64,000 nt of DNA from Cryptomeria japonica (lineage: Eukaryota > Streptophyta > Pinopsida > Cupressales > Cupressaceae). Below are positions 22,239 through 33,871 of this stretch, one piece after another. The position numbers and the translations under genes were made by a program. Within the stretch, counting starts at the first letter, position 1; every line of letters begins with the position of its first letter. The notes under the pieces were generated by a model that made no database searches, had not been told where the DNA came from, and saw only the letters and a list, made by a program, of their open reading frames with translations. Location: assembly GCF_030272615.1 (NCBI RefSeq), contig NC_081405.1, forward strand, positions 647,032,920-647,096,919, given 5' to 3'.

Positions 22239-23834
22239 TGATGGGATGGGGTTTGGGATAGACTAGCCTAGTCTATGCTCTTAGATCCTTTCCTTGGATC
22301 ACCTGGTGTTCTCTTCACACCCTAGTGTCTCTAGGACTTCCCTAGCTTGAGGAATCCCTTGACCTTGCCTAATCCACCCACCAATGAGTTGCAATGCTGC
22401 TCCTAAGGTCTCACCTATTCATGAGACTCAAAACCCCTTACTATGGCTAATAAGGGCTAGGATTGTTCCACACCTTCCAAGGTCTTAGCAAGGTTAGGTC
22501 AGGTCTATTCATGGTTCTTCCACCCATTCAAGTGCCCCCAAGAGGTTACAAGCTTCCTACCTCTTATCGATTTCATAATTTTGTCTTTTTGCTTACAAAA
22601 TAGGGCTACAAGGATTAGGACCAATTAGGCCTCCTACACGGTCCTTTAGGGCCCCCTCTCACAAACGATGCACTTTATTGTGAAACTTCCCAAAAGACTT
22701 GCTATTCATTTGGCAAGGACTCAATAATTTTCTAAGTTTTAGGCCTCCAAATGTCTGTACACTGCCCTAGGTGGATTTTAAGGTTTTCAAGGGTTTTTGT
22801 GAGGGTTTTTAGGGTCTGCCAGAGTCTCAGTGAATGTTTTGTATTTTTGCCACCTTGTCTAGATTGGTGGAGGCTCCTCCTTCACACAAATGGTTCTTCA
22901 CTCTCCCCTCTGCAACTACCCCAAAGGGCGCACTCTTCTCTGACCAACCTTGCTCTTCAAGGCCTCTGCAACTTGACCTTCCTAGCCGGGCACTGTCCAG
23001 TCTCGCCTAGGAGTGGGTCTTTACATGGCCTCCCTACACTTTCATGGTCCCTACTTGCATTGTACTATGGTACAAGGTCTTCACTTCCATTCCCCATGTT
23101 TTCATGGTGTTTCCACAATGGGGAATGGAGTTATGACTTCATTTGCACAACCCAGTCCAAAACTGGATAGAGAAAAGACAGTTTACAAAGTATTTACAAA
23201 CACACACAACCTGCAAATAAAAACTTAATCTAGTTGGTCACAATGAGATTATTTACACCATAGAAGTCACTCCACATAGTTTAGCATGAAATTCGATCCA
23301 TTAACTTGCTCGGTAGCTTCATTCAAATTGACTGGTAACCAATTTTTCAGTCTCAGTCAGGTCACTTTTCTTGGGCCGTACAATGTCTGACATCCAACCC
23401 ATTAACTTAGGGTTTGAAAATAATTATACTACCCTCTCCTCAGTCTATGTGCCAATATTAGGGTTGTCCATGCCAACCTAAGGATTTTGGCCTCCTGGTG
23501 GAAAAGTTGCTTGACAACTTTTAAAATTTGTCATGCAACTTTTCAACTTTTGAGCAACTTTCCCAATGTTGCTTTTCTTGACTCCTAGACCCACATTGGG
23601 CCAACCTAAGGACACCACCATGCTATAAAGGACCCCTAAACACCTCCAAGGCACACATACCCTCAATTTTCAAGAAATCCTCAATCTTGACTTATAACCC
23701 TTAAGACCTCAACTAGGACCCTAACTAGGACCTATGAGCACATGGCTCATTATTTTATATACAAAGGCTTCAAAAGAAGCATAACACCAACAAAACAAGA
23801 AGGAGGGAGAGCTTGGAAGGGTGCTCCTGCACCA
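22239..23834 (-). repeat. element B, 5' LTR
   Basis: 1,596 bp. It differs from the 3' LTR by scattered substitutions and small indels, so it is not a recent insertion. A TATA-like stretch lies at 23751-23766 on the minus strand. Confidence 0.93.
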
Positions 23835-23839
23835 GTCCT

Positions 23840-25330
23840 CTTCTTCTTTTTGGGTGTCAGTTTCTTCTTCTTTGGTGTAGCCTTTCTTACCGGAGATCTC
23901 ACTGCTTGTTGTTTTTGTCTTGTCCTCCTGGGTGAGGGTGTGGTTGCCGGTGAGGGATCTCTTTTCCTTACAACTCTTTTGAAAGTTTCAGGCATGTCAC
24001 TCCCTGAAGAAGTACCTACCGGTGATAGGTGAGTTTCAGCTTGTGGAACTGCTAACTCATCCTCTGTTATACCAATTTTCTTCAACACATCTTCTTTGAT
24101 GGCCTTTTCTTATCTGGAACCTTTCCTTACAACTGCCTCAACCTTTTTCACTCTTTTCTTTGATTGTATTTGGCTTTCAATAGTTTCTGCACTACCAAAT
24201 ATTTCTTCCTTAGGTTCTCTAGGGGCGTCTAGAAGTGCTTTAGCATATATTTCAATTATATGATCATCTGTTTCATAGCCCATCTCGGTTACCCAAACTG
24301 TCCTAGGGATGACTGTTTCCATCCAGATTTCATCCTTCTTACTTACAAAGCATATTTCATGTTTGTATTTGTCGACAATCTTTTGTGATAACCTGATTCT
24401 TTTCTTCATTTTGGCCTTTAATGCTTGAAAGAAGTCATGAATATTGTTTTCCTTGTTTTCTCCCATGTTATTGAATAGTTTTGTTAACTGTTTACCTACC
24501 GGTATATCATAACCAAGTTCTTTGTAGCCTATACCAGGAACCTGTTTTGTTATATGTAGCATCAGACATACTAACAGATTTCCAAACCTGAAAGTTCCTT
24601 TCTTGTCCTTCTTAATCTTTCCAAGGTTGTCAATTAATTCATCTTTTAACCATTCACATATATCAATCTTTGCATTTCCTGTGACCATATCATAAGCACT
24701 CTTAATGCATAAACTTGAAACTGAATTGAGTCTATTTGCATGAGTAGCTTTATACCCTAATATCATGCTGATAAATCTCACATTAATGTCTGTTACATCA
24801 TTAACTCTTAGGGACCTTTTGTCGAATGTTGCACCAGTTAGGTTTGTAACTAGGTCATTGGATACCTTCTTGGTTTTATCTAGCCTTTTAGCGGTGGTCG
24901 GTAACCCTGTGACAACTTTCACAGCTTCCTTAGTGATTTTGTGGACTGCATCTAACCAGAAAAATTCACCATGTACCCTACTTAAGACTATCCTAATCAC
25001 ATCCTTGGGGAATTTAGGAATGCTAAGGATCTTTGTAAATCCTAGGGTTTCAATGATGTTGTGTTCATCTTTTACAATGTCGGTTTTATCACATATCACA
25101 GTTTTAAACGTAGTTTTAATCTCTTCATCTCCTAGTTCCTCAATGTTGCAGTGGATGTAAATTCTGGGGTCTTCAGCATAAACAACTTCCTTGGGAATTT
25201 GAGAAAAAGAACCTAAGGTATCATCTTGCTTTGCTACCTCGGGCACTAATTGAAATACGGGCCTAGGTCTTTTTATCACTTAGATAATAGTAGGGTTTGC
25301 TATATATTCAATTGCAGAGGTGGATGCCAT
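23840..25330 (-). pseudogene. element A ORF2, N-terminal part
   Basis: Begins with ATG at 25330 (MASTSAIEYIANPTII), then a TAA at 25280 where CAA would read through, followed by about 389 open codons and another TAA at 24110 of the same kind. The N-terminal region looks globular, with words such as GEFFWLDAVHKITKEAV, FRFGNLLVCLMLHITKQ and WVTEMGYETDDHIIEIYAKALLD. A basic stretch (PKKKKLTPKKKKRT, nuclear-localisation-like) lies just before the B insertion. There is no protease, RT or integrase motif and I do not recognise the family. The conserved single frame suggests it was a translated protein. Confidence 0.7.
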
Positions 25331-25869
25331 GATTAAATACCTTTTACTGCCTTTAGGATGGATGAATGCTTGGAGTGTTCTTGCCTCTTGCTTGAAATGC
25401 CTTAGCTCAGAATATTCGCGCTCTTCATAGGTTTGAAATCTTGGTGAAATGGAATGGAGCCAAAACCTCAATTTTATAGTGTCTTTTTGCCATCTACCAC
25501 ATTAAATGCATGTCGGTTAAGTATTCTCTTAACATTGTCTATCCATAAAAAGTAAGTTTCAACTTCTTATCTCTAACCAAGGGAATAATAGCACATGTGT
25601 CATTTGATTGCCAAACCCTCAAGGAAAATTTCTTCAATTAGATGAAGAACTTCCTGTCAGTGGAGCATTGCTCTATCCTTCCGGTGAAGCATCACTCTAT
25701 CCTTCTGGTGAAGCATTGGTTTGTTCTACCAGTGGAGGATTATTCCCAATATTTAGATCAACTTTTCTAATCCATTGTTTTGAGAATTCTTACTTAACCT
25801 CTTCAACTTTTTCTTTACCTTTCAAGCTAGAACTTTTGTTGTTTACCGGTGTTCCTTTACTTCTACAGA

Positions 25870-26791
25870 ATTTTGTAAATGCCCAATCTTGTTGCATGCA
25901 TAACAAGTTACATTATTCTTCTAAATAGCTTTCCCATAACCTATGCTGGTTTGTGTTCTGCATTGATTAGATAAATGTCCAAATCTTCCACAAACATAAC
26001 ATCTCACATTCATTCTACAATTTTTCAGAGTTGTGACCAACTTTGTTGCATTTAGAACATTGACCGGTGGGTGTGTTGATATTCTGATAATTTCTAGATC
26101 TACATTCATATGCTCTATGACCATACTTATTACAGTTAAAGCATTTTCCATTGAATTTATAAGCATTAGGTTGTCTTACCGATTTTCTATGATCCTGACT
26201 ATTTGCAGTACCGGAGCTTTCACCAACTTCAAAGCCAATTCCAGAAGTATCACCTTTAGGTTTTTGATTCTTTAGCAAGGTGCCAAGTTCCTCTGAGCTT
26301 TTCTTGAATTTTTCTTTATGTTGATTTGCAATTTCTAGTTCTCTTTCTAAGACTTCTTTTTGTCTCATCAGTTCATTTGAGTCATTCTAAGTATGCATCA
26401 GATCTGTCTTCAACATGTCATTTTCATAGCTAGGTCTTGTGTTCTCATTTGCTGCATCACTTAGTCTTCTAGTCAATTCTTCTTAATTCTTCTTCCTATC
26501 CTCAATCTCTTTGTAAAATCTCATAGTCATATCCTGCATCTCATTCTTTTTTGTCATGTTCTCTTGTTTCAACTTGCTTATCATATCATTAAGTGATTCC
26601 TTTTCATCATTCTCATTTTGCAATTTTTCACAAAGTTCTCTTCTCTTATTTCTTGCAACAGTAAAATTTTCTTGAAGTGCCTGAATGATATCCTGAGCTG
26701 CCCTTAAATCATCTTCTAGTTTGATATTTTTCAATTTCTATGCATCATAGTCTGTAAGAGCTCCTTCAAGTTGCTTCATCAGATTCTCCAT
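25870..26791 (-). pseudogene. element A ORF1: coiled coil plus four CCHC zinc knuckles
   Basis: ATG at 26791, about 60 nt downstream of the primer site. Residues 1-165 are a Glu/Lys/Leu-rich coiled coil; then a linker and four closely spaced knuckles: CFNCNKYGHRAYEC, CSKCNKVGHNSE(N)C, CYVCGRFGHLSNQC and CYACNKIGHLQN. The second and fourth are split by single-base frameshifts (about 26020 and 25877). TAG/TAA stops in the coiled coil and one before the fourth knuckle fit Gln codons. It looks like the nucleocapsid half of a Gag with no capsid domain, so RNA binding or packaging is the likely role. Confidence 0.75.
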
Positions 26792-26848
26792 CTTTACCAG
26801 TGTCAAGATCTTCCTCAAGCTGTTAGGCTTCTGAAAATAGAGGACCAA

Positions 26849-26860
26849 GCTCTGATACCA
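26849..26860 (-). other. element A primer binding site
   Basis: Minus-strand TGGTATCAGAGC, two bases from the 5' LTR. Confidence 0.93.
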
Positions 26861-26862
26861 AT

Positions 26863-27645
26863 TGTTAGGAATCCCACAGACACTGAGAGGGGGGGTGAAT
26901 CAGTATCTAACCGGTATTTAATATTTCATAAATTAAAACATGCAGAACTCATTATAACAGTGTACCGGTATGCAAGAAATATTGCAATAAACAGAATTAA
27001 GAACATCCACATGAAAAGAACACCATAACACAAGGATTTAACGAGGAAACCTGGTGTGGGAACAACCTCGATGGGATTTGTGACCCACAATATTCACTCA
27101 CTGGCCAATAAGAGAATATTACTTACAATAGGGGCCTGCACATGTAGGAAGGCCAACTGCCTAGAGCTCACTGCTCAATGGGAAGTCTCACTGACTTACA
27201 ATGAGGATTATACAAATCCAATATCTTGTACTACTTTACAATAGCATCTATAATGCCTAATCCAGTACCGGTTGCTGCTCTACTTCTTACATAAACCCTT
27301 AGCCTATATTTCGCATAATAGGTCTGCCTAATATTTTTCCTCACTCATTACTAAATGTCTACAATGATCTCTTTTATATATAAGAGTCATTTTACAATTT
27401 GCCAAGTTGGCTTACAAAGTTTTTACAATAATAAACAAAATATAATATAACAAGATCCTATCGGCCTCTGTGTCAGTATACTTCTTTTCTTTGTGCCGGT
27501 GTCGGTGTCCTAAGTGCTGGTGAAGAGTGTGATCTGTTGATGTCGGTATAATGCCTTTGCCGGTGCCATAGGATTGCAAGGTTGCCATCAATGACAAAAC
27601 ATTCAATCACATACAATGTCTCATTGGAGTGTGCATATGCCAACA
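26863..27645 (-). repeat. element A, 5' LTR
   Basis: 783 bp. Minus-strand TATA-like TTATATATAAAAG at 27371-27383 is the likely core promoter. Substitutions against the 3' LTR cluster somewhat in its plus-strand left end (about 8 in the first 135 bases). Confidence 0.92.
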
Positions 27646-28083
27646 GGGGGCACACTCAAATTTATGTGTTTTAGGATATGTCCACTTCCGAAATTCGTAA
27701 AAATTCAAATATTCATAAAAAAATTAGCCAAAAAATATGGCATAAACTTCAATGTGTTAGCTACATTATCACCCAAGCGATTTGCAAATTTTTTAAAAAA
27801 AGTTGACATTTTAGGGGCACCACATTTCGTGCTATGTTATATATTTTTTTGCAAAAATAGGACCAAAAAATGTGGTGCCCCTTTTTGAAACCCTTAGTCT
27901 CCTCCGTTTTAAAAAAAAATAGTGGTTTAGAAAGTAGATTAATAGAACTTCAAGTTTTAGTCTTGTTGTATTTTCAAATTTTGAGCACGTACCTATCTTC
28001 AGTTTCTCTTCAAAGTTCAAACTTTGCAGATTTTAGAAAAAAAAATTGGCATCTTAAGACCCCTTTTTGGTCCCCCATCTTTG
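27646..28083. other. gene-free segment with a 15-bp-stem hairpin
   Basis: The former continuation of 13193 before element A inserted. AGGGGCACCACATTT at 27813-27827 is exactly complementary to 27868-27882, with a 40-base loop. The rest is AT-rich with no coding signal. Confidence 0.6.
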
Positions 28084-28124
28084 TGCACTTACCCATATAT
28101 ATATGTACACACACACACACTCAC

Positions 28125-28196
<72 letters not shown>

Positions 28197-28323
28197 GTAC
28201 ATGTACATGTACATGTACATGTACATGTACATGTACATGTACATGTACATGTACATATACATATACATATACATATACATACATGTATATATATAAATGT
28301 ACACACACACACACACACACACA
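28084..28323. repeat. compound TA / ACATGT / CA microsatellite
   Basis: (TA)n at about 28130-28170, then about 11 tandem copies of the self-complementary hexamer ACATGT (28190-28256), then ATACAT units and a (CA)n run. Its left flank (TGTGCAC..ACCCATATATATATG) resembles the reverse complement of the right flank of the 1755-2127 microsatellite. Confidence 0.95.
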
Positions 28324-28600
28324 TATGTATATAGTTTTTTTAAGTTAAATTTATTGTGCTATTCATTTTCATAATCTATTTATATTTGTTATCTTGTTTG
28401 AGTCATTCTTCTTGCCTTCATCTTTCTTTCCCCTTTCTCTTTAATTTGTCTTGGAAAACAACTAATCCATTTCTATCTTTGATAACACTTTATCATCTCG
28501 ATGATGGATCATAGAGTGTGATCTGAAATGTTGATTAAAAAATTCTCACACAATCTAATCCAAAAACAACATTGATCTAATCATTGAAGGAACACAAATG
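28324..28600. other. AT-rich segment, nothing recognised
   Basis: No coding signal, LTR border or tandem repeat seen. Confidence 0.4.
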
Positions 28601-28604
28601 AACC

Positions 28605-31494
28605 ACTTTTTTTTGGGGGGGGGGGGAGGAGTGAATCAGTGCTAGTTAAAAAATTAAACTTAATGTATGAATTAAAACATTAATAACATAAGTCAAAAAA
28701 ATATGATCAAATATATTAAACCCATTGGCACAAACACACACAAGGTATACAAGGAAAACCTACAATGGGGAGAAACCTCAGTGAGAAATGTGCTAGAGTC
28801 TACTACTCTAATCCTGCCTCATAATGAAAATTTGATTACACATTTATGGACACCAACCCAAAGGAGAACCAACCCTTGATCTGAGAACCCACTCAGATGA
28901 TTACATTAAAAGAAAATTTGATTTAGGTTAGACACCTTGTTACAAATGAAATTTGTTAACTCACATTTGCATTCAACACTTGAGATTGACTTGACTTTTC
29001 TCTGCTCACTAATTTATATCCTTTTCTTTCTGATATCATTTGTCAATCCCCGCTCTTTTCCTTTTGGTCTCTTCTTACTTCTTCACCATCTCTTTGATCT
29101 CTGCTCTGATTAGACTTCTTTCTCTATCCCTACTCTATGTGGATAATGTTCTATGTTTTATGCCTCTGCTCTCTACTCTCTAGTCTCTGATCTCTACTCT
29201 TCACCTCTATGGTCTACTCTCTACTCTTAGCTCACTGCTATGAAGTCTTCATCTTCTACCCTTTGTCTTTGCTTTACTTGGTGTGGATTACCTGCTATGT
29301 TTTCCACATTCTCTGTTCTTCCTTCTACGCTTCGTGCTTTCTTGATTTCTGCTTTCAGTTCTTTTCAGCATTTAAATTCAGAGCATACACACTCTCCACT
29401 CTTTCACTCTACATAGTCTTCTTCTCTCTGTCTTCTATTTATCTCTGCATGACACTATCTAATCTCTACATGATACAATGTTCTCACTCTATCATACTCT
29501 AAGTAACTAACCCGCTCTGTTGCTTACCTCTACACTTTATCTTCTAGTCTCTAGTTTTTTCTCTTTTTCTCTTCACACACAACTCACCCTCTATCCACTT
29601 ATCTACCTGCCTGCATACTACACTTAATAGTCATCTCTATATATCAAATAATTTTCCTTTAAAGAGAATTCAAAAGTGCTTCTCAAGCTTCCAAGAAATG
29701 TGTCCTATAGCCTACTTGGCCGCCACATTAATTGCATCTTCTTTTGTTCTTAGATCATACTCTAAGATCTGATTACTATATTTAGTAATCTTTACCTACT
29801 CATTTTCCTTGTTGTCTTGTTGACTAGATATTATCTAATATTATCATGGTTGTGATAGATCACTAATAGAAGATATTCATGTGTTTTGGAGCCACTCAAC
29901 AATCTGCCACTTGTTCTCGATTAAATGCAACCTTCTTTTCATTTCAACTTGTGATCAATTTTGATTGGACTGCAAACTACCATGTTTGGTGTGTCCAAGT
30001 AACCCATCTTTGTTAGAAATACCTCTCTTTTCATCCAGATGAAAATTGATTCATCCAGTATCTCCACGTCCTCAACATCTCTCTTTGTTCCATTGGGTCG
30101 ACCTTAGTCAATCATCATTTGATCTATCCTTGCTGTTAGAGACATTTCACCAAGACTTTACATGTGTCACAATGAACAAGAACTATGTCGCTATAGTCCC
30201 AAAGGGATGACAAGAAGCAGTTTGGCTTTTTCCAAAAGGAGAAGTCTTACTAAAAAAGAGACATCCTTAGCAAGACACATCTAATGTCACATCGAAAAGG
30301 AACATTATCGGTTGAAATCCCCAACTAAGTTTCATCAAGAATTCCTCAAGGTCACAATGAAAAGAAATCATATCACTATAGCTCCAATGGGATGGCAAGA
30401 GGCGAATTGAGTTCCCCCAAAAAGTTAAGTCAGACTGAAAAGAAACTTTGTCAGCGAGACACATCTCAAGTCACAACGAAAAGAAACCTATCGCTACACC
30501 ACCAAGGGGTGACATGAAGCAAAAATCATCTTGCCAAAACACAAAGTCATATTGAAAAAGAAACTTTATCGACAAGACACCTTGTAGATGATAGCGAAAA
30601 GAATCATGTTAGTGTAGCACCAAGGGCCGCTATGAACCAAAAAATATTTTTCCAAAACATAAGGTCATATCAAAAAAGAATTTCCATCGACAAGACATCT
30701 TGTACATCACATCGAAGAGGAATCATATCGGTATAGCACCAAAAGCTGTCAAGAAGAAAAAAGAGTTTTGCCGAAAGGCAAAGTGTCATTGAAAAGAATC
30801 ATGTCAATGAGATAGATCAAATGTCACAACGAAATGGGCAAGACAGGAGATCTACAATGACCAAAGTAGGTCTTATCAAAAGAGAAAGGCACAACGAACA
30901 AGAAACCATATTGGCAAGATGAGTCTAATGTCACATAAAAAAAGAGGCTATTGGCATGATCCTGGAAAATTGCAAAGCCTGAAAGAGGTCTCACCGAAAG
31001 GTAGAATCACGTTGAAATACATGTCAACAAGACACATCTGAAGTCTCTCTAAAACAAGAATATTCATATGATACTGAGTGTCTGCTCAACACAAAAGAAG
31101 TCTTGTTGAAGGGAAGAGTCACAATTAACAACAAGAGTGTTGAGGAGACTTGAAGATCTCTGACTGAAATGCTTCATCAAGATTCTAATATCGGAGAGAC
31201 ATGTGGGACGATGAAGACCGAAAAAGGTCTTATCAAAAGGTAGACTTGCATCAAAATGCATTGTTACAATGATACAAAACCCGTCTGGTCTTTCCACAAC
31301 ACATTTTTAGAGGCTTTATCAATGAGACTCGATTGATTTACAAGCACACCATGAACACACTATGTAGTCAACATGAAATGCCAAATCTGAACCAACACTT
31401 CCATCTCATCTCTTCTGCAACTCATCTCCCCTTGCATGCCTAACCAAATTAACTTGCATCTAAACTTGTTGACATCAATGACAACTTAATGCCA
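28605..31494 (-). repeat. decayed LTR-like region of the A/D motif family
   Basis: Starts with a G-run followed by GAGTGAATCAGTGCTAG, then AAAACAT.., AACCTACAATGGGGAGAAACCTCAGTGAG, the same order of words as the plus-strand left part of the A and D LTRs. It ends near 31494 with TTAATGCCAACA, like those LTRs. No matching second copy, primer site or target duplication is visible. 29040-29600 is rich in CTCT/TCTACTCT. Confidence 0.4.
30150..31060. repeat. degenerate tandem repeat of about 120 bp
   Basis: Recurring phrases TCACAACGAAAAGAA, ATCG(G/C)TATAGCACCAA, GACAAGAAGC, AAAGTCATATTGAAAAG and CGACAAGACACAT reappear in the same order at roughly 30160, 30290, 30350, 30470, 30590, 30710 and 30825. 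Copies differ strongly, so the array is old. Confidence 0.7.
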
Positions 31495-31992
31495 ACAGTC
31501 ATACATATCAATTTTGATGATTTTATTTAATTTCTCTAATAAAAACCTTTATAAAACCCTTCAAAATTAAAAATAATAATAACTTTGATTTAAATTAAAA
31601 TTTGTTAAAAAAAATTAAAAAGAGCTTTAGCGAATCCACTATATTCTTTGCTTCTTCCTTCTTTATAAGGAATAAAAAATAATCATATATTTCAAGTGGG
31701 GATTATAAGACAAAATCATAATTACCAAAGCTTCCTTTTTAGGAACAAGTGACAATCATGCTCTAATAACCGTTCACTCCTTGCACACCCAACTCTCCAA
31801 TTACTAATTTTTAAAAAATCAAACAAAAAATAACTAAAGACCTATTAATTAAATTTCAAATGTACCAAAAGCCGCTCATTTTTAGCATTTTTGGACCATA
31901 ATTGGTCCCTTTGTGCACTTTTATTGGTACCCATAGCGTACGACTACTGGGGCATTTGTGCATAAGTATTGGCAATTTTAAGTGCATCGTTA
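31495..31992. other. AT-rich segment, nothing recognised
   Basis: No coding signal. The last 90 bases continue after solo LTR E at 34254. Confidence 0.4.
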
Positions 31993-32399
31993 TGTTGGCA
32001 TTCTACACTCTAGTAAGAAATGATGGTGTTGTCATTGATGGCAACCTACCAGCAACCTACAGGCAATCTTGTGGTATTCATCTGGCAAACTGGCAGGCAC
32101 AACCACCGACAGACACTTCACCGGCAGTGACAACAATGTATACCAGCACCCCAGCCGACAGGAATAAACTTTTGTTTATTGTATTTATTTGTAAATATCT
32201 TTTGTAAAGCCGACATGGCTTATTGTAATAGACTCATATATGTATGAGATCTTGTAAATCATTTTGTAATGATGGATACACATAGTAGAAGTGATGAGCG
32301 AATATTAAGGCATATTTTGTATAAGGTTATGGTTATAGTGTGAGCTTAAACCGGAACTGAACCTGGCATAGAAGATGTTGAATTGTAGCAATACATTAT

Positions 32400-33871
32400 T
32401 GTAGACGTATAAAAATGACCATATTCCTAAATGAATATTTTATGTTCATTTCTCTATTTGATTAAATCTAATTTAATTAAATTATCCACATTCCTCTATT
32501 TAATTAAGTAAATTACTCAATTTATTTAAATTAAATTCACTATACCCATTTAATGAATAAATTATTTTATTCAATTAAATCCCCCCTATCCACTTTTAAT
32601 TAAATTCAAATTTAATTAAATAGTTATCTTAAATTGAATAAATCTAATTTATTTAATTTCTCCAAATGGCAACCAAATTGAATTAAATTATTTCAATTAA
32701 ATCCTATTATCCCTCCATCCACTTGGAAAATCCTAAACCCCTTTCTAATCCTTTCTAGAATCTTCTAATCACTTCTAATTAACCTAGCCCCTTCTCTAAA
32801 CTTTGTCACATCCCTAAGCAAAGGGAAGTCACTTCTCAAACCTCAAAGTCTTTGATAACCATTAAAGGTTTTCAACCTTCAACCACTTAAATCCTCAAAG
32901 TCTTTGATAGCCATTAAAGGCTTTCAACCTTCAACCACTTAATCCCCCAAAGTCTCCAATAACCATTAATGGTTAAACTCAAACCCTCTTACATGGTTAA
33001 AACATTTGTTTTAACTCAACCTTCATCCAACCCAAGGGTCTCATCAGGCTTTTAATGCTTTGACCATGATTATCTCTTAATCATTTGCACAAAGGTTTAT
33101 CCTTGGATTAACTCTTAATCCAGTGGGTAATCCTAATTTAAGCTTGACCCTTACCCTCTAGATAACCATGAGGTCTTCTCAGGCCTTTAATGCCTCCAAC
33201 CCCTTCTCTCAACCCAACCCTATGTTGACCCTTGTCACCATTTCATTGGTGCAAATTGTGCACATGGATCCCCAACTTTCAAACTCAACCCTTGATTGAA
33301 TCTTTCAATCCTGGCCATCCATTGCCCTGTTTTTGCTATAAATAGAGCTCTCATTCCTCCATTTTAAAGAATCCAAGTTTGTAGTATCACACTGATGCTC
33401 AAATACATTCAAGCTTTTATATCTCATTTTATGCTCATCATTTAGCCTCTCTTTAGAATAGAAATTAGTCTAAATATGCATGCTTAGAATAATTTCTTTA
33501 TCATTTAGCTCAATCATAGACTAATATATCATGTTAGGATAGTATTTATACTAATCTTGTCATCTTATCATTTAGTTTATTGCATTTCTAAGATCAGGCA
33601 TAGCTTAGCATACCTTTCATATTAAAAACTATCAAAGCATCCCTCGTTCTTGCATTTGCCATCCCTAAACCATTTTGCTCAGTGATCTGAGAGCAAAAAC
33701 ATTGGTTTGAGAGACATTGTGAGATAGAGAATCATGGGACCCTCCTTGGGAAGCTGAGTAATACTTCATTACTCCATAGCTTGCACCAAGAAGTCCTGTG
33801 TGTGTGTGTGGACTAGTATTCTGGAATATTTTCACATATTAAATTCTACCAGCCCACTTTTCCCGCATACA
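32400..33871 (+). mobile_element. solo LTR C1 (element C family) nested in E
   Basis: 1,472 bp, TGTAGACGTATAAAAATGACC..TCCCGCATACA, homologous to the reverse complement of 37959-39400. A TATA box TATAAATA lies at 33337-33344 before GAGCTCTCATTCC. Flanks ATTAT and TTTAT differ at one base of a 5-bp duplication. The A-family sequence continues on both sides, fixing the borders. Confidence 0.8.
33337..33344 (+). promoter_or_regulatory. TATA box of LTR C1
   Basis: CTATAAATAGAGCTCTCATT; the same element is at 38501-38510 on the minus strand in the C 3' LTR. Confidence 0.6.

Larger units (their letters stand above)
15950..23834 (-). mobile_element. element B: Ty3 chromovirus
   Basis: Complete 7,885-bp element with 1.6-kb LTRs, primer site TGGTATCAGAGC, polypurine tract, gag, protease, RT, RNase H, integrase and a C-terminal chromodomain. 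The 5-bp target duplication GTCCT lies at 15945-15949 and 23835-23839. It is inserted in ORF2 of element A, so it is younger than A. Several frameshifts and stops make it defective. The chromodomain and RT-before-integrase order place it in Ty3/chromovirus; I cannot name the clade safely. Confidence 0.95.
13194..27645 (-). mobile_element. element A: large non-autonomous LTR retrotransposon
   Basis: Two 783-bp LTRs (13194-13976 and 26863-27645, TGTTAGG..GCCAACA on the plus strand), primer site, polypurine tract and a 5-bp target duplication GGGGG (13189-13193 and 27646-27650). Read on the minus strand the order is 5' LTR, primer site, ORF1 (coiled coil plus four CCHC knuckles), ORF2 (unknown, about 1,016 codons), polypurine tract, 3' LTR. 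No protease, reverse transcriptase, RNase H or integrase is seen once nested element B is set aside. Without B and its target copy the element is about 6.56 kb. It fits the LARD concept but keeps coding ORFs. Its 29-nt polypurine border is identical to that of copia element D. Confidence 0.9.

Noticed and set aside
28190-28256. Regular hexamer array that might suggest CRISPR-like spacing
   Set aside because: It is an uninterrupted (ACATGT)n microsatellite without spacers.
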